Shown in pieces: positions 31,085 through 43,350 of a stretch of DNA of 60,000 nt (the first letter of the stretch is position 1; each line of letters begins with the position of its first letter). The notes below the pieces were generated by a model, which was not told the origin of the DNA, searched no databases, and was given only the letters and a program-made list of their open reading frames with translations. The stretch lies in assembly GCF_037975245.1 (NCBI RefSeq), contig NC_092575.1, forward strand, positions 12,761,001 to 12,821,000. The letters are read 5' to 3'. The position numbers were made by a program, and so were the translations under genes. The stretch is from Apostichopus japonicus. Taxonomy: Eukaryota; Echinodermata; Holothuroidea; Aspidochirotida; Stichopodidae.

Positions 31085-32154
31085 GCTCTGAAGATGAAGT
31101 GTAGCCTTAGAAAAAAATTATCTCACACTAACCACGTCAATATACCACCCTTTTTACCCTACTGTGAAGATATCTTGTATAAGAATTGGGTGGGGGGGGG
31201 GGGGCGGGGGCTTAATGTGAAAAGTTTAAAATGGCAATTTCCAAGTAGCTATACATGACATTTACTTAATATTTGGTGTGGAGCGTTGGTCCATCATCAC
31301 TATGTTTTCACTGTCATTTGGGGTTTGTTGAATGAGAATGGCGGGACCAAATGAGAATGTAAACACAAAATGTAAAAAAAAAATGTATTTATGTTTGAGT
31401 TGATACTAGGTATAATTATAACCATTAACCCAATGATAGTCTCTGTTGTTTTTGGTGCAGATATCATGCATAGTAATCAGTGGGCAGGGCTTAATGTACC
31501 ACAGGTCTTTTCTTATTTATGCCAGACATTAATTAAAACAAAACAGCTTGAGAGTATCTCTGTTGAAGGTCCTTGCTTGATAATAAATTTTTCTTACTAC
31601 TTGGATCACTATACGTTTATTATTTTCGGATGCAGATTTCACGTTTTTGTAAGTGGTACATGCAAATAAATGCCTTTATTTTACACCTAGCCTTATTATG
31701 ATGGGAATGTATTTACCTTTTGTTACTTATGAAAGCACCAACTTGCAGTTCTATTTGCAAAATATTTCAGAAAAGCCTCTTGACTTTCTTTTATAAAATG
31801 TAATAACTTCGGGAGAAAAACAATAATATTCAACTATTTTTCATTTCCAACAGTCAACTAAGTGTTTTCTCCAATGTCTGACTTTTTCCTGCAATCTTAG
31901 ACTATTATATATCCAAATGTCTCAGAGTACTAATTATTCTTGGAAGTTACTAATATTCATATCAATATTGATACGTTTTATATTAATATATCTTATATTT
32001 TTCATCTCATGAAGTTTCGATTTTTTTCGAAGCTCTTTGTTGCACCGAAAATAGTTCCTTGCAATTGTGACTTTTTACTTTGACGGAATTATGGGTATAT
32101 TTACACGAAACCAAAAACAAAACTTGATCGTTACATTTCTTGGCGCTTCTCTTA
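31085..32154. other. No gene seen
   Basis: AT-rich with a G run at 31192-31206. A 92-codon plus-strand frame at 31391-31669 is hydrophobic at its start but unrecognised; I do not call it a gene. Confidence 0.45.
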
Positions 32155-32789
32155 CTAACACCCTAACACTTAGTTAAGTCTAGTTTCGGGGTTTCCTACC
32201 AAACGCCCTAACTTTATTTTTAATGTTTGTAACACATGTTAACCTTACTTATGATATACATACGCCACATTCCATTGAGATCGTGTTTACATTGTCCAAG
32301 ATTCGTAAGCCGTTCTATTGAAATCGGAATTTGTTTCGTGGGTACTCTAAAATCAACTTCACGACGCGAGTTCACGAGTGTTGAATGAATATACGCAAAA
32401 CAGTATAGTCTGCAGTATACTACATTTCCGTCACTGCACCGTGTACACAGATATAATACATATAGGCCTACAGCACATGTCTGATGCACCCTGTACGAAA
32501 CTTTCACTGTGCGATGTTATCGATCAATGCCTTCACAGAAAACTTCGATCAAACTTCGATAGTAGATCAAACAATCATAACAAACTAGTGTGCTAAATAT
32601 GTCTAAACCAATTCCAAAGATACGAAAGCTTCGGGTAATTTTGAAAGGGTATATCTTCGTTGCAACGAATATATGCAGACATTTTGGTAACTTCGAAGTG
32701 GAGGTTTCTATGGTGATGACGTAACTTTTCCGACCAATCATAAGCGACTGTTTACACACAATTGCAAACCTGTTTAAGAAAAAAATCGC
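32155..32789. mobile_element. Inverted, truncated copy of the 732-bp TIR element
   Basis: Reverse complement of about 27702-28315: shared blocks include AAAGTTAGGGCGTTTG and GTGATGACGTAACTTTTCCG (in opposing orientations), ending GCAAACCTGTTTAAG...AAATCGC at 32789. The other terminus is missing or unrecognisable. It forms a ~600-bp inverted repeat with the intact copy, 3.8 kb apart. Confidence 0.8.
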
Positions 32790-33352
32790 AACCCGCTCGA
32801 CTACTTCATCATATCGCCCCTATTATAAAGCGCGATATCCTACGTAGGCCAGTGTACGTATTATTATAATTGGGCTACATATTTGTAGACAGCGATAAGC
32901 AAAGTTGTCATTTTAATGTTTTTTTTTTTCTAGTACCCTGTATTTACCATTACTGCACTGTTTTGTATGTCTTATTATGTGCTAAATATATTAACTGAAC
33001 TGAACTGTCGTAGGCCTAGGCTAGGCTCATTTGGACTCAATCGAAGGCTGTTCACTAAATCGTGTAACTGTACCGTGAGTCCCTCATTTGTGCGTCAACT
33101 CATATGAATATTTGTCGCAAATTCAGTGGTTTTGGGAGTAGTGAATGGGACTTGATTAAGCTCATTTGTAAACAGTAAGCCATGTTTCGTCAGTAATGAT
33201 TCATATTCTTAGCTTCTCATCTAAAGAATCAGTAGTATGAATTTGAGAGGGATCTACACCGTGTCACAATGTACTTTAAGAACAGATGGTGGCGCTAGCT
33301 TAAAACTCTACGCTTTTTGTATGGAAATTACTATTATGGCACTTACAACCAA

Positions 33353-33455
33353 CATATATTTGCTCTTAGGACAACAGCGCATCATCAGGACACGTATTCA
33401 GTGGACGGTGGCTGCAAACATACCGGTGGCAAAGAGTATTTCGACCTTCTGGCCA
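33353..33455 (+). repeat. Partial copy of an unnamed interspersed repeat (left half)
   Basis: It shares CGTATTCAGTGGACGGTGGC and flanking sequence with the reverse complement of 34740-34850. It is cut off by the MITE that starts at 33456. Confidence 0.8.
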
Positions 33456-33753
33456 CAGGCGCGTAGCCAGGAATTTGCCAAGGGAGGGGCGACACTGTAG
33501 ATTCGGCAATGCAAACTATCTAAGCGTAGCGCCACCATGTTTGGCGCGAAGCGTACAAGAAAATTTTGGCTGAAAATGCCTCCCAGATCGCTGGAAATGG
33601 CACTTCCCAGGCCTTGTAAGTTGCATCTTAGCATTTTCTCTTTTGAAAATACTAGCGATATCATAAAAACATTAAAACAATTTTTTTTTAAATATGCTCA
33701 AGGGGGGGGGGCGGCTGCCCCCTTCGCCCCCCCCCCCCATTGGCTACGCGCCT
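33456..33753 (+). mobile_element. Non-autonomous TIR element, complete copy (hAT-like ends)
   Basis: Ends CAGGCGCGTAGCCA and TGGCTACGCGCCTG are perfect inverted repeats. The interior has CTATCTAAGCGTAGCGCCAC and GGAAATGGCACTTCCCAGGC, shared with copies at 39481, 57367, 58033 and 58789. The right part is a G-run/CGGCTG/C-run hairpin. The ends resemble hAT families, but an 8-bp target duplication was not found at this copy. Confidence 0.85.
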
Positions 33754-34365
33754 GTTCCCAAATCTACTTGCTAAACTCAAAACCCTATGAATTATGTTTC
33801 GAGTTTCGAATTACTGTGCTATTTCCAGCCATTCAGATTCCTAAATAAGAGTAGTCACATGTAGTTAACGTGTTTGAATTAATAAGTATTGTCCCTTCCT
33901 CATTCAAAAAGGTCTTGAAATGTGATTAGGTACCGTATTGTTTGTTGAAATGTTAGGCTTAATCCCAGTTCATAATCGTCTGCATAGAATATAGTTGTAA
34001 AGGGAGACAACCTACAACAAGAACTCTCTTGCGAGCATAATCGTAAGCGACCTTTTGTGAATAAGAAGATTTCACGGAATCGGTTTTTCTTTTACTGCTT
34101 GCTTCGAATTCATCGATAGTATCAGGGAATAAGCCTATTGTACATTTACGTCTTGAAAGGAAACGACATTCTTACTGCTTGCTGCAATGTAAACAAAGAC
34201 ATTAAAGCGTGAGCTTCTTGTCAATACAGATATTCAGATCCGTTGTTCTAATGAGAGTGAAACAGGATGAATAGAGATTTCGTTGAAGGCAGTGTCATTC
34301 ACTATTACCAATAGATTGTATCCAACCAATAATACCTATTTAAGCTCGATAAATGTCAACTTGTC

Positions 34366-34436
34366 AAATGGCTCAGATGGTAGAGCAGTGGACTGGTAAC
34401 CCGATGAAACTGAGTTCGACTCCATCAATGGTTGGT
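34366..34436 (+). tRNA. tRNA-like sequence, probably tRNA-derived SINE
   Basis: A box TGGCTCAGATGG and B box GTTCGACTCC at tRNA-like spacing. The acceptor stem does not close convincingly, so a SINE head or pseudogene is more likely than a functional tRNA. Confidence 0.4.
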
Positions 34437-34539
34437 TATACACGATATAAATTTCTTTTTCTCTTTCAGTAGTCGACGCTAAAGTCTTGATATATTAATT
34501 CAACCACATAAATTACTAGCTGATGTGGTGGCCGATGCT

Positions 34540-34860
34540 GTTAAGTGGGTGACGAAAGACTCATTCCTTGTCGGTCGTGTAAATCGTGGCTAGGGTTCAA
34601 GACAGGCCTCTGGCGATAATACCTTTGGCTGTAGGTATGGTACTTTTTGTGGCCTAGGATCCCGTACCATGTCTCCCTTGTTGTCGCAAAAGAACCCGGG
34701 AGGATGCGCAGAAGGTCGGTCAAATCGACCAGAAGCGTACTAGGTGGCGTGCGTGAATCCTTGCCTTTGGCCAGAGGTGGTGACATCTCTGCGACCGGCA
34801 TGCTTGCAGCCACCGTCCACTGAATACGTGGCCTGATGAGGCGCTATTCTCCTAAAAGTG
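34540..34860 (-). repeat. Full copy of the unnamed interspersed repeat
   Basis: Its reverse complement matches 33353-33455 in the first part (AGTGGACGGTGGCTGC) and 39768-40000 in the second (GCATCCTCCC, GGGAGACATG, CCCTAGC-GATTTACACGA, CGTCACCC). No coding potential. Confidence 0.75.
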
Positions 34861-35447
34861 AATCTACGGATGCCTTTAAGAGCCATATAATTATTTTATA
34901 TTAAAAAACACCCTGTTTCAAACTAGCGCCATCGAATTCCCTAAAAGCCCCTTTTTTCTTGTCACTCTGAAGGTGGAATGAATTTATTGTAATGGGTTAT
35001 TTGTGGTAAGCCAAGCAATTAAATTCATTGTTGGGTATAAATGTGTTGGCAAAGATTTACCCAACCTACACCAAAACAAGCATTATATTCGTTGCAATGC
35101 CAGAGACATACAAGCCAGCAAGACCATGTGATAACATTTTAATATACATAGAATTCAATCTATATCACTTTTGCAAGAAGACCAAAGTATACCAGTGTCA
35201 ATATGGTCCCATTATAAGCAACAGTGTTGTAGCAATTCTCATACCGGATAGGTAGTTTCGGAAACTGAGTGATTTTAGGAACTTTGTTTGAGATTCACAA
35301 ACAAAATATATACCCATTATTGTGTTTTGATAACTTCAGGAACCAAATTCACTTTGATATGCCGTGGACCGTTAAAAACCACTGCTCTCGGTCTAGCTAG
35401 GGTTGTATAGCACATTTACTTATTTTTTGTTTGTTTTTTGGAATGAC

Positions 35448-35765
35448 CCTTCAAACAGTTGAGGTTCACTAGTTAAAGTGACTTGACCTTTTAGCCCATC
35501 AGACTAGTTCCTCAGTTGCAATACAAAACTCAAAGGGAGAAATTAAGATGATATGTTCTCAAATGACATGTTTATAATTTATTACCAATTTGTTAAGGAC
35601 AAATGGTGTTGAATGTCATCCAAGGGTGCTCTGTTGCGTATATGAAGTTAAACGAACATATTCTGGTTGACCTTAAGAAACAACGGATTAACATTAACTA
35701 TAAGAACTACAATGAGGAGCCGACGTCACCATCAAGCCTAGTAAACGAATATTCCAGAAATTAAG
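35448..35765 (+). repeat. Diverged direct repeat, copy 1
   Basis: It aligns with 38468-38810 over about 320 bp: AGTTAAAGTGACT, CTCA-ATGACAT-TT, AATG(T/A)CATCCAA, CAATGAGGAGCCGACGTCA versus CAATGAGGAAGTGACGTCA. An unclassified interspersed repeat. Confidence 0.65.
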
Positions 35766-38467
35766 TATATTTAACGATACATATCTTGAAAAATACTGGA
35801 AAAGCTACAGAAACAGTTTTGGACTCAAAGTTTTTTGTTTTCTTTCTATTATGATATTAAGACTAAAATTCTGCTTTGTTCATTATTTAATTATTTAAGT
35901 GAGTAATCAAGTTACAACAAAATCTATCTGTCGATCATTCTCCCATGATTGAATACCGGGGATACTTTTTTTTAAAAGAAAACTCACCCAGGAAAGAACC
36001 TGGGCACGAAAACCAAACTACCGAACATCTGATCCGCTCTCAACTATAGTCCCCTTGCATCGAGACTGTGACTGTGTGACCATCGTGAGGTGTGTATGAC
36101 CATTCCCCTCTAAAGGAGACAGATACTACACTTGATCTTCGGGGATGTCTTCAGCTCTTCGGTCTATCTGTTCGTTGTACACGTCTCAGGATAAAACTAG
36201 TTTGATCTCGGATGAATGTTATCCGATTCCTTGTTCTTTGTTCTATTTGTTTTACAAGTCAATTGACTACATTCTGATGAACAATGAAGAAATGAAGAAA
36301 ACCGCCATTACTGGAATACCAAGTAGTCCCGTTATGTCCAACACGTAACACACTAATGGACTTTATCGATACTCATTGACGAACCACATCTTCATTATTT
36401 GAAACAATAGAGATAGATTAATGCCATTCAAGTGGTGCATTTGCTTTCATATTACTGAAACCTAAACGACAAGATGTTTACGCTATGTGAGCAGTTCAGA
36501 ATTCACAGTGAACGTTTTGCGTTTTAACCGGCCTCCGGTAACACGTATCAAGCATTAAATTTATGACTATACAACGACGAAAGACATTAAGCACATGGAC
36601 ATTAATACTCTCTTACTTGAGGTACGTATGTGAATTTGTTTGAATCCATTATTATCATTTGCTGTAAAATCAACTTTGCTAGCATTTTTTTTCGCAATCT
36701 GGGAAATCAAACTCGATCTCTTCGAGGAAACTTAAGGTCCCTGAAAAAGCACCGTGTAATGGTATCCCCTCGGTAGGACCAGGGACGATTATATAGGAAA
36801 ACCCCTTTAATTGGAATAAGAAAAATAAAAGACTATAAATTAAATACGTTGACAATTCGTTACTTGTTAGTGGATAGATCCATTTATGTTTTTGTATTAC
36901 GTTTGTTTGGTAAAAGTAACGCAAAACCGGTCACGATGTGGTTCCAAGCGGTACCATTATCTGGCAACAGCACTAAACGCCAATGGCGTGCACAAGGAGG
37001 GAGGGCGGGAATGCCCCCTCCTGCACAAGCTCCTTCCTTCGCATCTGGCTGTTTCCATCAAATTTCAGCCTCCTATATCTAATTCGCCGCTGCTACAGGC
37101 ATCTGTAAATGCTTGTATACATAATAATTCTCTAATAATATCTTTACTTACGCGTCTGAGAAGAGTCTTAGTTAAGGTATCAGAAGCACACCCAACCATC
37201 ATCAGGTGTCTATGTGATAGAGATGAACGACATACCACCCCCCCCCCCCCCCCAAAGAAAAGGTAAGAACATTTTTATTCCACCCTGCATGGAAATAGCA
37301 ACTTAAAAGTTCTTTGACAGACAAAGGTGATAGCTTGAACAAATCAAAATATTACAGACCGATTCTCATTTGCATTGATATTTATAGACTTATTATTTAT
37401 AGCACTACATATTTTCCGTTATAAAGTTGAGCTTTCCAAAATAATGGTGGATCAAACATGTTGAATTTCTGAGCATGTACCTAATAAGTGCTTTCATTGT
37501 TTCAGTGTCAAGTGCGTAAAATCAGCTTGAACATGGAAAGAAGAATGAAAATGCAAAGTAAAAAGAGAAGAAGAATAGCTAAATGAATAGCCGTGTTTGC
37601 ACCTTCGACAACACTTTGTCTTCATGACCTGACAAAATGACACACTCATGACACAAATTTTAATACTGTTATCTCCCAAATATTTCGATTTATTCCTTGA
37701 AATGTTAACGTTTTAAAAGTTCAACAGGCTATTTTAATCTCAAAATAGCAACTTTTCTTGAAACCTCGGGATAGTGATATCATTAGGTGGTACTCAATAA
37801 AGTAGGAGGGTGTATGGGGGTACAACGAAAGGTCCAAATAAACTGTTGAAAGATTTCGGTGTTTTCCTCAAACTTTCGACCATTTATAGAAAGTTTTAAG
37901 GAAAAAGCCAACATTTTCACGGACTTTGGTAGGCCTACGAAAAAACACAAAATGAAAATTTGACAGTTAGCTAGCTGTCAATTTCCTCGTAGAAATGAAA
38001 CCGGGCATTGTTTTTACGTCGGTATACCAATGTGCTATGCAGTCATACTTGTTAAGTTGACTCGAATTTTCAATGATTACAGCAGTCTGGGTTATTATTA
38101 TACATGTTTAGACATGGCAAAACAAAAAGTGACGGATAAATCCACACCTCAGCTCCCCCTTCTCCGTCGGTCCCGTAGAAGGTGAATTACCGGCACGCGA
38201 TTATAGTGAGCTATATATAGAATTGGTCAAACTCGTGCAGAAAAGTGTGCTGCAAAGTCATTCCTATAAAACGGAAATGCTTCGAACCTTGAGCTTTTGT
38301 GATGAATGTTGTGTTTTATATAACGTTGAACCTTCGTGGTTCACGATCCACACGCTAATGGTTGTCTGAATAATTCATGCGTCACATTTTGGTTCATTCT
38401 CCTCCTTGTTATTAGACCATCTTCCTTGTCGAATTCAATATTTGTTTCCTTTTCTATTTCTTCTTTT
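35766..38467. other. No gene seen
   Basis: Several unrecognised short frames. A CCCC run at 37238-37253 and a transposon-like G/C-rich patch near 36980-37030 (CCAATGGCGTGCACAAGGAGG...) are the only notable items. Confidence 0.5.
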
Positions 38468-38810
38468 CAACTTCAACTCTTAAGCAGTTGACGTTCATCA
38501 GTTAAAGTGACTGGACTTTGTAGTCTAACCCACCGACTACAAGATCAATTCCATCAGATGTAACACTAAACTCCATGGGAAAAATAGGACATTTTATGAC
38601 CCTCACATGACATATTAACGATGCATATACAAATGTGTCAAGCACAGATGGTGCTCAATGACATCCAACTCTCTGTTCTTTATATGTTATTAATAAGAAC
38701 ATGATGTTTTGGCTGAATGATTAAAATTGATATAAGAGTTGATTAACCTCAACCTTTAGATATGCAATGAGGAAGTGACGTCATCGGTACCTATCCAGAG
38801 ATTTAGCATA
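38468..38810 (+). repeat. Diverged direct repeat, copy 2
   Basis: Second copy of the 35448-35765 repeat, same orientation and about 3 kb away. No terminal structure recognised. Confidence 0.65.
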
Positions 38811-39480
38811 AAAGACGATCCTTTTATATCATCTTACAGTATCCTGAATCTTCCCAACGGACAGTCAAGATGAACATACCCAGTGACGTCATGGAACAGA
38901 ATTGTCCGTTGCTTAAGATATCGACCCGGTTAAAATTGTCCGTAGTTAAAGCAGCCCATTGAGTTAATAGTGATAGTTGTTGCCCATATTGCTTACCCCT
39001 TGTATCCACAAACCAACGCCCCTGCCCCACTCACTCCATCCCATCCACCTAAAAAATAATTTTTGCTTTGAGACTGCTCATAACGATTGCAAATATAGGA
39101 GAGAAATTGATGGTTGATGAATATTGCATCAACCTCCCAACACCCATATGTAATGTTCGGCCCCCTTGTGTAACCCATTCTGAACTTTACTCCGCAGTTC
39201 CATAGTATATTACTATCGTATGGAAATATGATGCGCGGGAGTTATCTACTATATATAAAATATATATATATAAAATACCAAACACCAACACCATTTACTT
39301 TTACTGCCTACGCTTTCGTCAGCTGTGTATTAACACGAGATTCTGATACGTCAACATATTTACATAATGCGTAGGGACTAAGTTTATCAGCTGCTGATAT
39401 ACCATTTGCTGTTTATTATCAACTCGGCGAAAGTATCGGAATCATGGTCAGTTAAGGGTGGATAAGTACTTGACATGTAT

Positions 39481-39767
39481 CAGGCGCGTAGCCAGGAATT
39501 TGCCAAGGGAGGGGCGAAACTGTAGATTCGGCATTGAAAACTATCTAAGCGTAGCGCCACCATGATTGGCGCGAATCGTACAAGAAAATTTTGGCTTAGA
39601 ATGCCTCCCAGATTGCTGGAAATGGCACTTCCCAGGCCTTGTAAGTTGCATCTTAGCATTTTTTCTTTTGAAAATACTAGCGATATCATAAAAACATTAA
39701 AAAAAAAAAAATTTGCTCAAGGGGGGGGGGGCGGCTGCCCCCTTCGCCCCCCCCCCCCCTTGGCTAC
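39481..39767 (+). mobile_element. Non-autonomous TIR element, right end clipped
   Basis: Nearly identical to 33456-33753 through the G-run/C-run core. The right terminus stops at TTGGCTAC, losing GCGCCTG, and continues directly into the right half of the repeat found at 34540-34860. Confidence 0.85.
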
Positions 39768-40000
39768 CGTCGAGCACGTCACCTTGTACGCTGGTCGACC
39801 TTAAAATTGACCAACCCTCTTCGCATCCTCCCAGGTTGTTTTGCGACATCAAGGGAGACATGAACCCGGGACCCTAGGCCAGAAAAAAGCATGCATACCT
39901 CAGCCGGAGCGTATATATGAACACCGCACATGTCTTAAACCCTAGCATGATTTACACGATCGACGAGGTATATGAGTTATTCGTCACCCTTTTTAATTTC
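39768..40000 (+). repeat. Partial copy of the unnamed interspersed repeat (right half)
   Basis: It aligns with the reverse complement of 34540-34760 (GCATCCTCCCAGG, TTTTGCGACA-CAAGGGAGACAT, GATTTACACGA-CGAC-AGG). Confidence 0.75.
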
Positions 40001-40376
40001 TTTCGGTTTATTGACTTTTCACTTTACAAAACTACCAGAAATCGATAGATACAGGATTATACAAAGGAGAAAGAAAGAAAAAAATACCTATATATAAAAG
40101 CTAAAAGTAAAATAATAAGTTGATCTATACACTCTAACAATACGGTATTTTAATTTAATTCCCCGTTTACCATTTCACAGAAAGACGAACCATGAATCCA
40201 AGTTTTCATAAAGTTGACTTCTGACCATCTACTAAAATCAAATTCAATGCGCTCTTGCATTACTCTTTTAATCGATTTCACTAACTCCTTTTTATCAATA
40301 GTTGTCTTATCAAACACAAGTCGACACCTTCTATTCCAAACTACGATAGCAAAAACAAAGACCAGTCATTTTAAAG
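40001..40376 (-). mobile_element. L1/Tx1-like LINE 3' terminal fragment
   Basis: Minus strand encodes FAIVVWNRRCRLVFD, then a K/R/E-rich helix (KKELVKSIKRVMQERIEFD) and FMKTWIHGSSFCEMVNGELN with TAA at 40152-40150. This resembles the extreme C-terminus of L1/Tx1-like RT proteins after the zinc-finger region. An AATAAA lies near the 3' end. Only about 67 codons survive. Confidence 0.45.
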
Positions 40377-40487
40377 TCACCCTTTTTAAAGTATCGGCCA
40401 CCACATTCAGACTGGTAAAAGACTTGTTTAAATTTGAATTAATATATAAAGTATTAAGTGGAGCAAACGAAAGTGAAAAGATACAAC

Positions 40488-40575
40488 AACCTAACTTCAC
40501 TTGGACTCGAACTCAGGACATACCATCCACTGCTCTATCCTCTGAGTCATCTGACTGGTCACACTTCCAAGAGCA
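40488..40575 (-). tRNA. tRNA-like sequence, probably SINE-derived
   Basis: Minus strand carries TGACTCAGAGGATAGAGC (A box) and GAGTTCGAGTCC (B box). Stems do not form a complete cloverleaf, so a functional tRNA is not claimed. Confidence 0.4.
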
Positions 40576-40579
40576 TAAT

Positions 40580-42390
40580 TTATTTGTTTAATTTAACCTT
40601 CAACAATACTCCTTCCATTCTTTTTGTAATATTATGCTGTGCGGAAACCAACAATCACCATCGGGAAGGAAACAGATGACCAAGAAACATATTCAGTTTA
40701 TTGTTTACACGGAACTACGTTTTGTTATTTATTCGAAGTATTTTGTTGGAGGCGTCCCAACTGGCAGTTGGGCAATTACTTCCTAATATTTATATGTTAT
40801 TGAAGATCTTCCAAAGTTAGTTAAACCCTAGTTAGGTTAATTATATATTGTCTGAGTGACTTAAGTATCGAAAATATCGATCTGACTTAAGTCCTCTGCA
40901 CTCTTTTGTACATTGTTATTTATTCTATTTATGTGTTTCCTAGATATGCTCAGATCAAAGGTTTAGTAAGATACTAACAAGAACCCTCAATACTCGATTT
41001 CCCTTACATATAGACTTGAACATCTATCGACATAACATTGACAAAATAACACCACTTTCTTGCACTATAATAGCTAGTTCACCATCCCCAATCCGCCCCT
41101 TACTATAACAATTCATTTCGTGAATTAATGGTGAATTAATATTCATTATTTGTTTATTATTATTGTTGTCCATATTTATTCCAGAAATTGATTGCGTGCA
41201 CCTCCTCCTCCTCCACCAATCTGTTCGAACGAATTAAGAATTCTTAAATTAGGAAGAACGAAGTTTATATTTCGTCCGAACGAATTAATAATATTTTTCG
41301 AATGGCATTATTGAGCTTTCGAAGACCTATAAAATTTAGCTTTCCTGAAAACACATACACTTAGGGAAAATTGACTATACTGAGCGAGGTTCTGTGAGCC
41401 CGGTCTTGACGCACAGTGTAGGGAAAACTCTTTCCCATGAATAATTAATATCTTATAAACAGATATTTTACAGCGCCGGGGTAAAGCAACGGAAGTGAAG
41501 CAGCCGTACTGTAACATCTTTTGTAGAAGACCTGTAATGATTGTTTTATGCATTCAACAGATTAGGTACATTGTAACTGAAATAAATGGAATAGTCTGGT
41601 ATGGTTGTCCATCCATTCTTTGCTACGTCCGTTAATCTCGTTCGACTAAATACTAGTTCCCTGGTATTAAATTCAAATTACCATCTTAATTGTGCCTGGT
41701 TCTTAATTGTTTTATCCTACTCTTATACGGTTAACTTTCTGTACTACGAAAAAAAAATGACGAGTTTTCTTCGGTCGACGTCTTAGAAATACGGCAAATG
41801 CAGTTGCACAAAACGAATAGGTAATTCAAATGAATATCCGCGCGTTTCCGCACAAATTGGCTTCAACTCTAAATGTATAGGAACGCTCTGCCTGAAAACA
41901 TATTGTCAAAAACGTACGTAAGGATCATACTTCCTTTACGTGCTTTCACGTGCCTTCACGTGTTTGTTAACTTTTCAAGCGCAATTACACTACTCTTATT
42001 GTGGTATAGAATACCTATATTGAAAGTTGTGCAGTTACATATAGTTACGGAATAACAATATAGAGCCATGTCCCAAAAGGTGGTTGCACCAGAAGTTTAG
42101 GGGTTGGGTGGTTGCGAGGGGATGCTGTTAGTAAATTGAAAAATGCACCGATAAAAAATTAATATACTACAATTTACTGGAATAGCGGGACTCCGTTTTT
42201 GTTTAATCGGAGCCGACTGGACAGGGACGACTGGGGGAAAGCATCGCGGTTGGGGAATTTACCAAGCAACCCCCTACCCCTTTCCGCCCTACAGTGACGT
42301 TGGGGTCTGGAAACTAGCCCCTCAAGCCTTGGAATTATCTGGAAGTTTGTTTGGATGCCAAGAAGAAGAAAACTTGCAGAAACGAGGAAA
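40580..42390. other. No gene seen
   Basis: AT-rich intergenic DNA with no recognised coding or repeat family. Confidence 0.5.
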
Positions 42391-42424
42391 AGCAGTTCTG
42401 CTAGTAAATATCTAACGTCAGGCA

Positions 42425-42548
42425 ATTATGATGATGATGCTTATTATTATGAATATGATTATAATTATGATTTCGATAATGATTATGATTATGATTATTA
42501 TCATCATCATCATGATCATCATCATTATTATCATTATGATCATAATTA
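42425..42548. repeat. (TATGAT)n / (CATCAT)n microsatellite
   Basis: Imperfect ATGAT, TTATTATGA and TCATCATCATCATG units over about 120 bp. Confidence 0.9.
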
Positions 42549-42585
42549 ACAACGTATTCTTGCAGTTAACAATTTTCTGGTTTTA

Positions 42586-43250
42586 GGTGTTGCTGATTCT
42601 CCTTTGTGTACTTTTTGTCGTTTATATGATGAAACACCTATTCTGAGATTGTCATATTGTTGCCAAGTAAGTTTGGAGGGATGCTTTGTTCAATACTGTT
42701 AATCATTTTGTTAATCTGAGTAATAAAATATGATTTTATTGGTGGTTAAAGTGATATGTTTTCACCCATTAATTTTCATTTTCATTTTCAACGCCAAGAG
42801 CTATATCTATTCCTGGAGGGTCTATATTTCATTGCCTCGTAGTAATCATTTCCATCGTGTTTTGTCTTTCAGTCTGAAAGTTGACAAGTTTATTGAACGG
42901 GACAGGATTGATAGGATGATTTGCTTCTTCAATTTCTTTTCAAGTAGTGTGCTTGTGTACAAATGTCAGCTTATGTAGAAAATGTTTAAGCAGAATTGTT
43001 AATTTCTTGCAAATTTCGTTTTCATATCACTATGAAATATGTTATGTGAACATATTTTGTTGTTGATTTGGTAAATGATGCATTTAATGTATGTTTGAAC
43101 TTTGCTATTTATGTTCTTGTAGGCTATATGATTTCATCACGTTAAGAAGAAAATTATGAAGTTATTTTTGCTAATTATGTGTTAGATTTCAATTAATTTG
43201 CTTAATGTATTTTAAAATGTTAAAAATGAAATACAGAATAAAAAAAATAT
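42586..43250 (+). mobile_element. L1/Tx1-like LINE fragment with zinc-finger RT tail
   Basis: A plus-strand frame gives VADSPLCTFCRLYDETPILR, the C-x2-C zinc-finger element typical of the RT C-terminus in L1/Tx1-like elements. Later KVDKFIERDRIDRMICFFNF (about 42880-42945) may be another remnant. It ends in an AT-rich microsatellite. Strongly decayed. Confidence 0.5.
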
Positions 43251-43350
43251 TATTACTATTATTGTTTTTATTATTGTTATTGTTGTTGTTATTATTATTA
43301 TGATCATCATCATCGTCATCATCATCATCGTCATCAACAAAATTATGATT
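43245..43350. repeat. (ATT)n/(TCA)n microsatellite
   Basis: TATTATTGTT and ATCATCATCATCGTC trinucleotide runs, a plausible LINE 3' tail for the fragment just upstream. Confidence 0.9.

Noticed and set aside
33456-33753. 8-bp target duplication around the complete MITE copy
   Set aside because: Left flank TCTGGCCA and right flank TTCCCAAA do not match, so hAT membership is not proven by this copy.
36270-36300. CTGATGA followed by AATGAAGAAA
   Set aside because: Chance match to the hammerhead core; no stem II can form.
39300-39330. Second hammerhead-like CTGACGA (minus strand) beside a TA array
   Set aside because: No stem II hairpin followed by GAA; only the 7-base core matches.
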